64,000 nt of DNA from NCBI RefSeq assembly GCF_011065895.1, contig NZ_JAALCR010000010.1, positions 62,001 to 126,000 on the forward strand. Direction: 5' to 3'. The notes beneath the pieces were generated by a model. The model worked only from the letters and a program-made list of their open reading frames with translations. It did not search any database and was not told the DNA's origin. The stretch is from Paludisphaera rhizosphaerae (GTDB lineage Bacteria; Planctomycetota; Planctomycetia; Isosphaerales; Isosphaeraceae). Positions 1 to 8,536 of the stretch are shown piece after piece. Made by a program: the position numbers and the translations under genes. How positions within the stretch are numbered: the stretch's first letter is position 1; the number at the start of each line of letters is the position of its first letter.

Positions 1-900
1 GGCGGCGATCCGCAGATCCCGGAGCCGCAAGGTCTCGCGACGTTCCCGGTCCAGCCGGCGAGCCTCGGCCAGTTCCAACGCCCTGAACGCGGTCGAGTCC
101 CCCGGCCAGAGCCTTCCCAGGCGGTCGAGGTCGGCCGAGATCACCTGGGCGACGTGCGGATATCCTCCCATCGTGCCGCTGGCGACCCCCAGCACGATCA
201 GCCCGCCCCTCGTCGCCTGGATCGCTCCCGGTATCACAGGGGCTGAGAGCCGATCCAGGTCGGCTGCAACCTCGATCAATCCCTCCAGTCGCAGACCCAT
301 CCGGTTGCTTTGAGGCGAGACGCGGAACGACCCGTCGACCAGCGCTCTCCGGTCGATCCGCGACCAGTCGGGGCCGGGGAGGATTCGGATCGGTCCCGTT
401 TCCTCGTCTGCATCCGGGAATCGTCGCGATTCCAACTGGCTCGGCCCGGCGGGAAGGAAGTCGCCGGCGCGGAGGGGCTTCTCAGTCGACCGGCCGCTCA
501 GGCGGACTTCTGTCCGAAATCCGCCGGGCGTCGCCAGATAGGCGCGGGCCGAGCCTTCGAGGCGGCCCAGGACGAGCTGGTCTCCCTCGCGGAGCCAGCC
601 GCTGCCGGGCGAGGCCACGGGCCGCCGGCTGTCTTTGCCGACGATCTCCGCGTTCATCTCCGCACCGGCCAGGGCGATCCCCACGTCGCCGGTCGCCTGA
701 AAGACCCCGCCCCGGAGCGTCATCTCGAGCGCGGCCGGGCCGGGGGCGTCCCCTGCCAGGGCCGTCGCTAGCTGGTACGACTCCCGATCGGCCGCACCGC
801 CCAGGGGAACCCCGAACGCCCGCAGACCCGGTCGACCCAGGTCCTGAACCGTCGTGAAGAACCCCGGATCGATCACCAGCAGGCCGGCCGAGTTGTTCAA
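1..900 (-). CDS. pxpC: 5-oxoprolinase subunit C (biotin-dependent carboxyltransferase family), partial at left edge
   Basis: This is the third subunit of the ATP-dependent 5-oxoprolinase PxpABC, which opens 5-oxoproline to glutamate in the cytoplasm. The family is also annotated KipA or allophanate hydrolase subunit 2. The translated minus strand begins NNSAGLLVIDPG, followed by FFTTVQDLGRPG and FGVPLGGAAD, the hallmark N-terminus of the family, and later has SNRMGLRLEG and PGAIQ. About 300 codons are present and the C-terminus lies beyond the window. No ATG fits. The likely start is a TTG at 898-900 that overlaps the pxpA stop in a TTGA junction, with a G-rich ribosome site just upstream inside pxpA. 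The gene is translationally coupled to pxpA. Identity is secure; the non-ATG start is inferred. Confidence 0.88.
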   Translation of the reverse strand, partial: MNNSAGLLVIDPGFFTTVQDLGRPGLRAFGVPLGGAADRESYQLATALAGDAPGPAALEMTLRGGVFQATGDVGIALAGAEMNAEIVGKDSRRPVASPGSGWLREGDQLVLGRLEGSARAYLATPGGFRTEVRLSGRSTEKPLRAGDFLPAGPSQLESRRFPDADEETGPIRILPGPDWSRIDRRALVDGSFRVSPQSNRMGLRLEGLIEVAADLDRLSAPVIPGAIQATRGGLIVLGVASGTMGGYPHVAQVISADLDRLGRLWPGDSTAFRALELAEARRLDRERRETLRLRDLRIAA

Positions 901-1619
901 GGCGAGTCCCCCGCGAACGGTCGCACGGCGATCCCCAGACCGTCCAGAATCGCCCGCAGCCGGTCGGCGTGGGCGACGGCGTCCGGGTGGTCGCCGTGCA
1001 GGCAGAGGGTGCGGACGCGACCGCCTTCCAGCAGGGCGCGGACGTTGGCGGCCAGTTCGTCGGGGTCGTGGATGACGGCGTCCGGCTGGGTTCGGGGCGT
1101 TAACGAGCCGTCGGGGAGGTAGCGGCGGTCGGGGAAGCCTTCCGGGATGTACTCCACGCCCGCCGCCTTTGCCAGCGATTCCAGCCGAGTCCCCGGCTGC
1201 CCCAGCAGCGGCAGACCCAGCGAGACGGCCGCCGCGACAACCCCCCGGGCCGTGGCCTCCCCGCGCTGAGCCTGGTTGTAGAGAGCGCCGTGGGGTTTCA
1301 GGAACCGGATCGGGACGCCCTCCGCATCGGCCAGTTCCTTCAAGAAGAGCGCCTGGTTTGCAACCAGGAGGTTGACGGTTTCAGCGTCCAGGTCCATGTC
1401 GCGCCGGCCGAAGCCCTCGCGGTCGGGATAGCCGGGGTGTGCTCCGACGACCACGCCCCGAGTACGGGCCGCGGCGAGCGTCCGGCGTATCGCGGCCGGG
1501 TCGCCGGCGTGGGCGCCGCAGGAAAGACTCGCGGAGGAGACCCGCTCCAGCAGGGCCTCGTCATTGGGGAAACCTTCGCCGAGGTCGGCGTTGACGTCGA
1601 TGGAGTCAGAGAGGTTCAT
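897..1619 (-). CDS. pxpA: 5-oxoprolinase subunit A (LamB/YcsF family)
   Basis: PxpA is the LamB/YcsF-family subunit of 5-oxoprolinase and works with PxpB and PxpC in the cytoplasm. The 240-residue protein starts with the family signature VDVNADLGEGF-like run (IDVNADLGEGFPND) and carries LSCGAHAGDP, VVVGAHPGYPDREGFGRR, RFLKPHGALYN and LCLHGDHP. These Asp/His-rich motifs are conserved in the polysaccharide-deacetylase-like fold of the family. Length is close to the usual 245-255. The start ATG overlaps the end of pxpB by 14 nt, and its stop overlaps the pxpC start, so the three genes form one minus-strand operon ordered B-A-C. Identification rests on clear family motifs. Confidence 0.95.
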   Translation of the reverse strand: MNLSDSIDVNADLGEGFPNDEALLERVSSASLSCGAHAGDPAAIRRTLAAARTRGVVVGAHPGYPDREGFGRRDMDLDAETVNLLVANQALFLKELADAEGVPIRFLKPHGALYNQAQRGEATARGVVAAAVSLGLPLLGQPGTRLESLAKAAGVEYIPEGFPDRRYLPDGSLTPRTQPDAVIHDPDELAANVRALLEGGRVRTLCLHGDHPDAVAHADRLRAILDGLGIAVRPFAGDSP

Positions 1620-2259
1620 CGGTCCTCGCCTCGAACTCGTCGCGATCGATGGGCTGGAACCGGATGCTGTCGCCGGCGCGGATGGGGAAGCGGCCGGCGT
1701 CGGGATCGGCGATCCGCAGCGGCGTGCGGCCGAGCAGCCGCCAGCCGCCGGGGGATGGGAACGGGTAGATCCCCGTCTGTCGCCCCGCGATGGCCACGGA
1801 ACCCGCCGGCACGCTCGTCCGAGGGGCGTCGAGTCGAGGGAGGCCGCAAAGCTCCTCGGGAAGATACCCCGCGTACGGGAACCCGGGCAGGAAGCCGACG
1901 GCGAACACCCGGTAATCGCGCTCCGAATGCCGAGCGACCACCTCGGCCGGCGTCATCCCGAGCCGTTCCGCCGCGTCGGCCAGGTCGGGGCCGTCGTAGA
2001 GGACGGGGATCTCGTGGCGGACACCTTCGCCGGTCGGGGCGTCATCGGGATCCAATCCGGTCAGCGCCTCGGCGAGTGCATCCAGGTCACAGGCGGCCGG
2101 ATCGGCAAGGACGGCCGTCGAGCGATACGCCAGCACAACGTCGATCACCCCTGGAAGGGCTCGGTTCCGGACCTCTTCCGCCCAGCGTCGAGCAAGGTCC
2201 TCGTGATCGAATCGAGCCATAAAGGCCCGATCGCCCAACGGTTCCAGCTTGGCGTGCAT
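1606..2259 (-). CDS. pxpB: 5-oxoprolinase subunit B
   Basis: PxpB (KipI / allophanate hydrolase subunit 1 family) is the first gene of the 5-oxoprolinase operon. The protein has the family hallmarks LEPLGDRAFMARFDH at the N-terminus, IPVLYDGPDL in the middle, FLPGFPYAGYLPEEL, and TSVPAGSVAIAGRQTGIYPFPSPGG-type residues toward the C-terminus. I chose the ATG at 2257-2259 (MHAKLEPLG), because a strong GGGGGAG ribosome site lies about 7 nt upstream. The open frame extends 21 codons further upstream without homology-like sequence. Length is 217 residues, typical of the family. PxpB may have been named KipI in Bacillus for a separate kinase-inhibitory role; the three-gene context here favours 5-oxoproline catabolism. 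Confidence 0.94.
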   Translation of the reverse strand: MHAKLEPLGDRAFMARFDHEDLARRWAEEVRNRALPGVIDVVLAYRSTAVLADPAACDLDALAEALTGLDPDDAPTGEGVRHEIPVLYDGPDLADAAERLGMTPAEVVARHSERDYRVFAVGFLPGFPYAGYLPEELCGLPRLDAPRTSVPAGSVAIAGRQTGIYPFPSPGGWRLLGRTPLRIADPDAGRFPIRAGDSIRFQPIDRDEFEARTDEPL

Positions 2260-2447
2260 CGGTGGGCTCCCCCGGAGTCGCTTCATTCCTATGGTTTTAG
2301 GGCGATGTCCACGGGCGAGCAAGCCGTCGAGAATTTTCGGTATTCCAGGTTTTCTTGAAATGAAACCCCATCTCCCGCGTTGATAAGATCGTAGGGTTGC
2401 GCGTGGACTGATGAAATCGCGCCCGCAATATCCAGGGAAGGTCGAAA

Positions 2448-2735
2448 ATGAAACTGCGGTCGATCATCGCCCTGAGCTTCCTGATCCTCACGGTCTTCGC
2501 GGCGATCCTCGGCAGTTTGCAGCCGGACGTCGAGACGCAGGCGGCCAATGACGACTGGTCGATCTTCGCCGTATGGAACGCCGGGGCCGAGCCTGGGGGT
2601 GTTGAGGCGATTCCCCCCCATCTGCTTGAAGTCTACGCCCCGGATGATGGGCTCATCGCCCCTCGTCCGCTCCAGCCCATGGGGATACCGTCGGTGCGTG
2701 GGGCTGTGGAAGTGGGTGAGCTGACCAAGCGCTGA
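2448..2735 (+). CDS. hypothetical small membrane-anchored or exported protein
   Basis: I do not recognise this 95-residue protein. It begins MKLRSIIALSFLILTVFAAILGS, a charged N-terminus followed by one strongly hydrophobic helix, so it is probably exported or anchored by its N-terminus. The remainder is polar (DDWSIFAVWNAG, LLEVYAPDDG) with no known motif. A ribosome-site-like AGGGAAGG lies about 7 nt before the ATG. It is transcribed away from the pxpBAC operon, and a short GC-rich inverted repeat (2737-2744 with 2764-2771, followed by ATTTGTT) after the stop could be a weak terminator. The alternative is that it is a chance open frame; antisense frames over this stretch look less protein-like. 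Confidence 0.5.
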   Translation: MKLRSIIALSFLILTVFAAILGSLQPDVETQAANDDWSIFAVWNAGAEPGGVEAIPPHLLEVYAPDDGLIAPRPLQPMGIPSVRGAVEVGELTKR

Positions 2736-2862
2736 GCTTGAGCCTGGCGATTCGGCCCCTTCCGGCTCGAGATTTGTTAGGATCGCTGATGAGTGAGGGT
2801 CGGCTGCGCGCGAGCAAGGGCTCGCAACCGGCCGCGACCCGAGGCCCTTGGCGAGGCCGAAC

Positions 2863-4119
2863 ATGATCTCGACGATGCTGGCGGCGTTCGCGGTCCTGAT
2901 GTTCGCTCCTCCCCCTGTGCAGGAACCGAAAACCGGCGTGGCGCCGGTCCAGGTCCCCACGACGGCAGCCGACAGGGTGACGCTCCGCGACGGCAAGGTG
3001 ATCCTCGGGCTGGTGACGTCGCAGGCGGCAGGGCCCAGGGTCGGGTTCGACATGCTCGTCCGACGTGACTGGGCCGAGGCCCACGTCCCCGACCTGGCCG
3101 CGAAGTGGGTCCGCAACGCCGGGACGATGCGCAAGCCGGCCGTCGCCGAACGTCGCCGGCGGCTGGAAGCCTGGCGCGACGAGCGCAGCCGGTTCGTCGG
3201 GGGCGGCGACAAGGTCCTGGTCTGGATCGACGCCGAGTTGAAGCGGCTGGAGGACCCCAAGGCGCTCGACGCCCCCTTGCTTTCGATCCACATCGCCCGC
3301 GACGGCTGCCGGACGGCCGAGCGGAACTCGGACGCCTCGCGCAGGATGCTCGCGCTGGCCTGGCTTTCCAATCTGCCGAACCCGGAAGATGCGACGCCGG
3401 GCGAGTTGACGGATTCCGTCGAGGCCCGCGGGTTCATGGTGGAAGGGACCGAGGTGCCGTCGCTCGATCGCCTGCTGCCGATCGTCACGGAGCCCGAGGC
3501 GAAGTGGCTGGCACGTCGCGCCGCGACCGAGCTGACCGTCGATTCCGGCCGACGCTTCATCCGCTACAACAACGTCCTGCTCCCCGAGCAGACCGACGGC
3601 CAGGCCCTCAACGCACCGCTCGACCTGAACTCGGCGCTCGGCCAACTCGCCGGCCTCCTCGATCCATCGGCCGCCGCGACGGACCCGCTCGCCCCGGCCC
3701 TGGCGAAGATCAGCGCCCAGGGAGGCCGAGGAGCCGTCGTGACCCGGATGGACATGGCCCCGGATCTGTCGCAGGTCCGCGTCGACATCGCCCTCTGGGT
3801 CCGCGGCCCGCAGGGGTGGGTCGAGTTCGGCTCGCGCAACGCGGTCGCCCGGCCCGACGACGCAGCACCAGCCGCGACGGCCGTCCTGGAGAACGATCCC
3901 CAGATCCAGTCCGTCTTCAACTTCGCCGACGCCCTCGGCCTGGGGACCGTCACCGCCGAGATGAAGCAGCGCGGCCTCCGCATGGGCGCCGCCACCTCGA
4001 AGGCGCTCGGGCAGGCTCGCTCGGCCTTCTCGCAGGACCTCAGCGGCCTGGCGTTCCCGGTGCTGGAGGCGGCTCCGGCGCCGGCGGCCGGGCCGGCGAA
4101 TCCTCCGGGAGCGGGATGA
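2863..4119 (+). CDS. hypothetical exported protein
   Basis: A 418-residue protein of unknown function. It starts MISTMLAAFAVLMFAPPP, which reads as a short signal peptide, followed by QEPKTGVAPVQVPTTAADRVTLRDGKVILGLV. This part resembles the short beta-rich segment often found after the signal peptide of planctomycete secreted proteins that begin with a residue-dense repeat such as LRDGxVxxG. The middle is helix-rich with many Arg and Glu residues (ERRRRLEAWRDERSRF), and the C-terminus is Ala/Pro-rich. The ATG at 2863 has a GAGG ribosome site 6 nt upstream, so I prefer it to an in-frame TTG at 2848. Its last 80 bases overlap, tail to tail, the glycosyltransferase gene on the other strand. No function can be assigned. 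Confidence 0.8.
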   Translation: MISTMLAAFAVLMFAPPPVQEPKTGVAPVQVPTTAADRVTLRDGKVILGLVTSQAAGPRVGFDMLVRRDWAEAHVPDLAAKWVRNAGTMRKPAVAERRRRLEAWRDERSRFVGGGDKVLVWIDAELKRLEDPKALDAPLLSIHIARDGCRTAERNSDASRRMLALAWLSNLPNPEDATPGELTDSVEARGFMVEGTEVPSLDRLLPIVTEPEAKWLARRAATELTVDSGRRFIRYNNVLLPEQTDGQALNAPLDLNSALGQLAGLLDPSAAATDPLAPALAKISAQGGRGAVVTRMDMAPDLSQVRVDIALWVRGPQGWVEFGSRNAVARPDDAAPAATAVLENDPQIQSVFNFADALGLGTVTAEMKQRGLRMGAATSKALGQARSAFSQDLSGLAFPVLEAAPAPAAGPANPPGAG

Positions 4120-5500
4120 GCTGGTACAGGATGAACGACGATTCCGTCCGTGAAGGGTCTGGGCCATCGTCCGAATAGGACATCCAACTGATCGGCCCCA
4201 GGGGGAGCAGGTCGTTTCTGAAGGTCGCCGAATCCGGATTGTTCCAGGCGACGAGCACGAAGCGTGATGGATCTCGGCGTTCGCGCGTCGCATCCTCGAG
4301 GCGGAACGGCCGGACGTCGACGGCCGGGCCGAAGTAGTAGCGGGCCGTCTCGGCTTCGACGTTCGGCTCGGCGGACGACATGACGAACACGACGAGTTTT
4401 GCGCCCGGGGGCAAGGGGGCACGGAGGGCCGCCTGGACGCAGGGCCGCCAGTCGGACTTCGTCGGGGTCGAGGGCGCGTAGACCGTCACCAGGACCCCCA
4501 CGCCTACGGCGGCCGCCGTTGCCGTCAGAGCGGGCAGTCGGGCCATCCCCTGAGCCACAAGGATCAGGAACGCCGGGGAGCAATAGAGCGTGTATCGAGG
4601 AGGCCCGAAGATCGGGTTGCCGATCCACGAGTAGGCGTAGAGCACGGTCGGCGGCAGCACGAGCCAGGCCGCCAGGCAACTCGGCGCGGGCCAGGATCGT
4701 TCCCCGCCCCGATTCCGTCGCCACAGTCCCCAGGCGATCAGGGCGACGACCCCCGCGAGCGTCGCGAAGTTGCCGCCGAGGAATCCGATCGGCGTTCCGA
4801 GCAGAAATTTGATCGGCAGCTTTCCCGAGAGGAACTCGGGGGCATGGTCGAAGTAGAACCGCAGCCACCACGACGAGGCCACGACCGGGATCAGGTGCGC
4901 CGCCGTCCAGGTCCGCCACGTTCCGAAGAACCCCTTCGCGTCCATCGCCGAGGCGATCGCCAGCGTCGCCGCCATCGGCAGAGCCAGGGGATGCGTGAAC
5001 ATCGTCAGGAACAGGCAAGCGACGTAGGCGACGATCTTCGCACGCCTCGGCTCGGCTCGCATCCAGAACAACAGCGTCCACGCGAGCGTCGTCAAGAAGA
5101 CGAGCAGGGCGTACATCCGGACCTCGCGCGAGTAGTACACGAGGAGCGGACTCAACGTCCCCAACCCCATCGCCCAGAGCCCTGTCTTCCGGTCGAAGGC
5201 CAATCGGCCGAGCGGATAGAGCAGGGCGACCGTCCCCACCCCAAACAGCACGCTGAGCGCCCTGCCCGAGGCCTCCGAAACGCCGAAGGCCCGCAGCCAT
5301 CCCTGGAGAAGCATCGGATGCAGCGGCGCGCGGGTGGCGTCGATCCGGAAGAGCAGGTCGACGAGCGCCCGGGGCGACGACGTCTCCGCCAGCCGCATCG
5401 TGACGACCTCGTCATACCAGAAGGCGTCGTCGCCGAGGCGCCAGGCGCGAAGGCCCAGCGCGATGAACAGGACGGCTACGGCCGTCGCCCAGGCCCTCAC
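4040..5500 (-). CDS. glycosyltransferase family 39-like membrane protein
   Basis: A polytopic inner-membrane protein of the PMT/ArnT (GT39, GT-C fold) type that probably transfers sugars from a polyprenyl-phosphate donor to an acceptor on the outer face of the membrane. The N-terminus has a membrane helix followed by DDAFWYDEVVTMRLA, where the acidic pair in the first large loop matches the catalytic D-E region of GT-C enzymes. Several hydrophobic segments follow (around residues 80-100, 120-180, 240-260, 280-330), with YYSREVRMYALL, a typical motif of this family. The C-terminus is soluble and Pro-rich. It starts with a GTG at 5498-5500 that overlaps the upstream gene's stop by 4 nt (GTGA), so the two genes are coupled. 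The specific sugar and acceptor cannot be read from sequence. Confidence 0.85.
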   Translation of the reverse strand: MRAWATAVAVLFIALGLRAWRLGDDAFWYDEVVTMRLAETSSPRALVDLLFRIDATRAPLHPMLLQGWLRAFGVSEASGRALSVLFGVGTVALLYPLGRLAFDRKTGLWAMGLGTLSPLLVYYSREVRMYALLVFLTTLAWTLLFWMRAEPRRAKIVAYVACLFLTMFTHPLALPMAATLAIASAMDAKGFFGTWRTWTAAHLIPVVASSWWLRFYFDHAPEFLSGKLPIKFLLGTPIGFLGGNFATLAGVVALIAWGLWRRNRGGERSWPAPSCLAAWLVLPPTVLYAYSWIGNPIFGPPRYTLYCSPAFLILVAQGMARLPALTATAAAVGVGVLVTVYAPSTPTKSDWRPCVQAALRAPLPPGAKLVVFVMSSAEPNVEAETARYYFGPAVDVRPFRLEDATRERRDPSRFVLVAWNNPDSATFRNDLLPLGPISWMSYSDDGPDPSRTESSFILYQLIPLPEDSPARPPAPEPPPAPGTPGR

Positions 5501-6984
5501 GTCTGAGGGCCTTTTCGGCTTGAGAGCTCCTGGGATCGAGCCCCTAACGGCCTTCCCCCCTCGCGGGGGAAGGTGGCCGCGAAGCGGCCGGATGAGGGGG
5601 GATCGGCGGTGGGCTCAGGGCAGACTACCGATTGCGCGTCCGTGGCCGGTCGCCCCCTCATCCGGCCTTCGGCCACCTTCCCCCGCGAGGGGGGAAGGCC
5701 GATTCGCAACGCTTCCGATGGGTGCGAAGCTGACCGCGCGTCCGCCGGGGCTTCCTCCGCCGGCCTGAGTGCCGGAGGAGGCAGCTGCTTCGGGTTCCGG
5801 ATGCGGTCCAGCTCGTCGAGCAGGTCGTCTTTCAGGTCGCCGTGGGTGTCGAACGGGCGGGAGCGGTTCTTGGGCATGACGAACTGGTTCCAGAACAGGT
5901 CGCCCGCCTGACCGCCGACGAACAGCAAAGCCAGCGCGATCGTCGCCCACGGCCGGGTGATTCGCCCCATGGCCGCCATCCCCTCGCAGAGCAACAGGTG
6001 GTACGTCGGGACGAGCGACAGGATCAGCCGACCGTGGAACGGATACTGCCGCAGGGCCGACACCGCCAACTGCACCACCAGCGGGCTGACCACCATGAAG
6101 AGCCCGCCCGGCCAGCGCCGGGCCATCGAGACCGCCCCAATGATCGCCACGAGCGACGCCAGCGCGGCCGTTACGATGAAGTCGAACGGCGTCAGCACGC
6201 TCCCCGGGTTGATGAAGACGTTGGCGATGGTCTCCAGCGTGAACCGGGCGTCGGTCCAGCTTTTGGGGGGGATCGGCATGAAGGCGAAGTCCCACCAGAC
6301 CCAGAGGAAATCCCGCTTGGGGGCGATCGACCGTGAGAGCAGGAAGCAGCCCAGGAAGCTGACGAACCACACGCCGCACACGAGCACCGCTTTCGACGCT
6401 CCCCGGCGGCCCTCGGCCTTCCAGGATCGTGCGGTCAGGTGCAACCCCACACCCGCCAGCGCGAACACGACGGGGAACGAGAACCAGGGGGCCACCGCCC
6501 CCCAGATCCCCAACCGGACGAGGCGGCGTTTGGACGGCTCCCCCGGGCCAGGGGGAACGGCCAGCAGAAGCGTGATCATGGCCGCGAGGAGGTCGCACAC
6601 GTACGGCTTGATCTCGGACGAGTAGTAGATGAGGTGGTCGGCCAGCGCCAGCATCCACACGGCGATCGGCACGGCGTGGGGATCCAGATATTTTCGGGCG
6701 AGCGGCAGGATCAGGAGCATGCTTGCCAGCCCGCAGATCAGCGGGAAGAGCCGGCCGGCCGCCTTGTTGGGGATCGGCAGGCGGACCATGACCCGCTCGA
6801 CGGCCAGGAAGCCCGGCGGCGCGAGCTGGTCCTGCTTCATCTCGTGGGAGAACTCGAAGATCGGCACGCCGACGAGGTTCTTCAGCAGGGCGCCCTCGTC
6901 GATATAGAGGTCGCGCATGTCGCTGTATTCGCTGATCCGGAGCAGGATTCCGACCAGAACGCCCAGGCGGATGAACCAGCCCAT
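5497..6984 (-). CDS. glycosyltransferase family 39-like membrane protein with repeat-derived C-terminus
   Basis: A second polytopic GT-C glycosyltransferase-like protein, 495 residues, upstream of and coupled to the previous gene. It begins MGWFIRLGVLVGILLR and has YIDEGALLKNLV (acidic residue in the first loop), YYSSEIKPYVCDLL, and eight or more hydrophobic segments. After VMPKNRSRPFDTHGDL the sequence becomes soluble, and about the last 80 residues are encoded partly by a palindromic dispersed repeat (5549-5700), giving translated repeat peptides such as LPPSRGKVAEGRMRG and RFAATFPREGGRPL. These carry no recognisable fold, so the original gene probably ended earlier and the reading frame was extended by repeat insertion. 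The start ATG at 6982-6984 has only a weak ribosome site; the frame is open further upstream but that part lacks membrane-protein character. Confidence 0.82.
   Translation of the reverse strand: MGWFIRLGVLVGILLRISEYSDMRDLYIDEGALLKNLVGVPIFEFSHEMKQDQLAPPGFLAVERVMVRLPIPNKAAGRLFPLICGLASMLLILPLARKYLDPHAVPIAVWMLALADHLIYYSSEIKPYVCDLLAAMITLLLAVPPGPGEPSKRRLVRLGIWGAVAPWFSFPVVFALAGVGLHLTARSWKAEGRRGASKAVLVCGVWFVSFLGCFLLSRSIAPKRDFLWVWWDFAFMPIPPKSWTDARFTLETIANVFINPGSVLTPFDFIVTAALASLVAIIGAVSMARRWPGGLFMVVSPLVVQLAVSALRQYPFHGRLILSLVPTYHLLLCEGMAAMGRITRPWATIALALLFVGGQAGDLFWNQFVMPKNRSRPFDTHGDLKDDLLDELDRIRNPKQLPPPALRPAEEAPADARSASHPSEALRIGLPPSRGKVAEGRMRGRPATDAQSVVCPEPTADPPSSGRFAATFPREGGRPLGARSQELSSRKGPQT
5549..5700. 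repeat. dispersed palindromic repeat inside a coding region
   Basis: Two arms of about 50 bases, at 5549-5600 and 5653-5700, are near-perfect inverted copies separated by a loop of about 52 bases. Each arm contains a CCCCTCGCGGGGGAAGG-type segment followed by GGTGGCC, a small inner hairpin and GGATGAGGGG. The same arm type occurs at 45956-46085 and 49855-50241. This copy lies in the 3' end of the minus-strand glycosyltransferase gene and is read through in frame. Confidence 0.9.
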
Positions 6985-7209
6985 GCGGCCGATTCCGCCA
7001 GTGGAGTCGTCGGATGCTGCTATTACGACGGGTTGGGACGGTTCGGTTTCCAACGCGAGCCTCGCCTCGTCGCGCCGTCGCGCGGGTAAACTGGACGTTG
7101 TCGGTTTTTTGGGGTCCGGGTATTGTACAGGACTTCGCCCGCGACGATGAATCGGGCCGATTACGGAACCGTGGAAAGCCGTGCCGAGAGGCCGCCGAAA
7201 GGGATCACG
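6985..7209. promoter_or_regulatory. divergent intergenic region with a possible fabI promoter
   Basis: This 225-base gap separates the minus-strand glycosyltransferase from fabI and must hold both promoters. On the plus strand TTGTCG (7098-7103) and TATTGT (7121-7126) are 17 bases apart, a weak sigma-70-like pair 84 bases before the fabI ATG. I see no clear operator. Confidence 0.3.
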
Positions 7210-8010
7210 ATGGGACTGTTCACCGGGAAGAAGGGCGTCGTGCTGGGGGTCGCCAACGATTTCAGCATCGCCTGGGCCGTGACCCGCAAGCTCCTGGACG
7301 AGGGGGCTGAGGTCGGCTTCACGCACCTGCCCGGCGACAAGATGGAGCGCCGGGTGCGGAAGCTCGCCGACCCCATCGGCGCCAAGCTCATCACCCCCTG
7401 CGACGTGCAGAAGGACGAGGACATCGCCCGCGTCTTCAAGGAAGCCGGCGAGGTCTACGGCAAGCTCGACTTCGTCCTGCACTCGATCGCCTTCGCGCCG
7501 CTGGACGACCTGAAGTGCTCGTTCGTGAACTCCAGCCGCGAGGGCTTCAAGACGGCCATGGAGATCAGCGCCTACAGCCTGGCGGCTGTCTCCCGAGAGG
7601 CCGCGAAGGTCATGCCCGAAGGGGGCTCGATCCTCACGCTGACCTACTACGGCGGCGAGAAGGTCGTCCCCGGCTACAACATGATGGGCGTCTGCAAGGC
7701 TGCGCTCGACGCCTCGGTGAAGTACCTGGCGTATGACCTCGGCCCGAAGAACATCCGGGTCAACGCGGTTTCCGCCGGCCCGGTGAAGACGCTGGCGGCC
7801 TCCGCCGTGGGCGACTTCGACGACCTCTCCGGCCTGTACGACGCCGTCTCGCCCATGCAGCGGAACATCACCCGCGACGAGGTGGGGGCCTCCGGCATGT
7901 TCCTGCTCTCCGACCTCGCCACGGGGATCACCGGCGAGATCCTCCACGTCGACTGCGGCTACAACGTGATGGGCTCCCCCGGCCGGGCCCTGGAAAAGGC
8001 CAAGGCCTGA
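7210..8010 (+). CDS. fabI: enoyl-[acyl-carrier-protein] reductase (NADH)
   Basis: FabI reduces trans-2-enoyl-ACP with NAD(P)H, the last step of each fatty-acid elongation cycle, in the cytoplasm. The 266-residue protein is a divergent short-chain dehydrogenase: [22 protein letters not shown] is the nucleotide-binding N-terminus, and Tyr146, Tyr156 and Lys163 (in TYYGGEK and YNMMGVCK) match the FabI active-site Y-x6-K and extra Tyr. The C-terminal DVGYNVMG-like run ([10 protein letters not shown]) is also typical. The in-frame region upstream of 7210 is not conserved in character, and AAAGGG lies 7 nt before the chosen ATG. A Nudix gene follows after 2 nt and is probably cotranscribed. Identification is secure. 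Confidence 0.96.
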   Translation: MGLFTGKKGVVLGVANDFSIAWAVTRKLLDEGAEVGFTHLPGDKMERRVRKLADPIGAKLITPCDVQKDEDIARVFKEAGEVYGKLDFVLHSIAFAPLDDLKCSFVNSSREGFKTAMEISAYSLAAVSREAAKVMPEGGSILTLTYYGGEKVVPGYNMMGVCKAALDASVKYLAYDLGPKNIRVNAVSAGPVKTLAASAVGDFDDLSGLYDAVSPMQRNITRDEVGASGMFLLSDLATGITGEILHVDCGYNVMGSPGRALEKAKA

Positions 8011-8012
8011 CC

Positions 8013-8438
8013 ATGACCGAACCGTCCCATGCCTACGAGGGGTTCAAGACGACCCTCGTCGGCATCGGCATCATCCGACGCCCCTCCGACGGCCGCTTCC
8101 TGATCCGCGAGCGCCCGCCCGGCACCGTCTACGCCGGTTACTGGGAGTTCCCCGGCGGCAAGGTCGAGCCCGGCGAGACGCCGGCGGAGACGACCGAGCG
8201 CGAATGCCTCGAAGAGACCGGCCTCGCCGTCAAGGCCCACCACCTCCGCGCCCAGATCGAACACACCTACCCCCACGGCCGCGTCCGTCTTCACTTCTTC
8301 GATTGCACCCCCATAGACCCCTCGGCCCAGGCCGACGCCGCCTGCCGATGGATCCCCGCCTCGGAGTTGACCTCCTACCGCTTTCCCGAGGCCAACGAGC
8401 CGATTCTGGCGCAGCTTGTCGCCGAGGCGACGGCCTGA
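8013..8438 (+). CDS. (deoxy)nucleoside triphosphate pyrophosphohydrolase, MutT-like Nudix
   Basis: A 141-residue Nudix hydrolase that likely cleaves oxidised or non-canonical (d)NTPs to monophosphates. The Nudix box GX5EX7REUXEEXGU is intact: GKVEPGETPAETTERECLEETGL, with all metal-binding Glu residues. Before it lies YWEFPGG, as in MutT (8-oxo-dGTP diphosphatase) proteins, and the C-terminus has a CRWIPASEL segment like the MutT WxxxxEL. Size matches MutT (about 130 residues). It starts 2 nt after fabI, so the two are probably one transcript. Substrate preference is inferred from the MutT-like flanks and is not certain. Confidence 0.92.
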   Translation: MTEPSHAYEGFKTTLVGIGIIRRPSDGRFLIRERPPGTVYAGYWEFPGGKVEPGETPAETTERECLEETGLAVKAHHLRAQIEHTYPHGRVRLHFFDCTPIDPSAQADAACRWIPASELTSYRFPEANEPILAQLVAEATA

Positions 8439-8536
8439 AGCTGGGGGGGGCTCACGCTCGGTCAAGCCTTGCCGAGGAAGGGGCCTCAGAGGATCGGCCG
8501 AGCATGGGATGCTCTTGGTGATTGGGCTGGTCGCTC

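Noticed and set aside
2289-4422. Overlapping minus-strand frames under the two hypothetical exported proteins
   Set aside because: Arg/Ser/Pro-rich shadow composition without motifs or ribosome sites.
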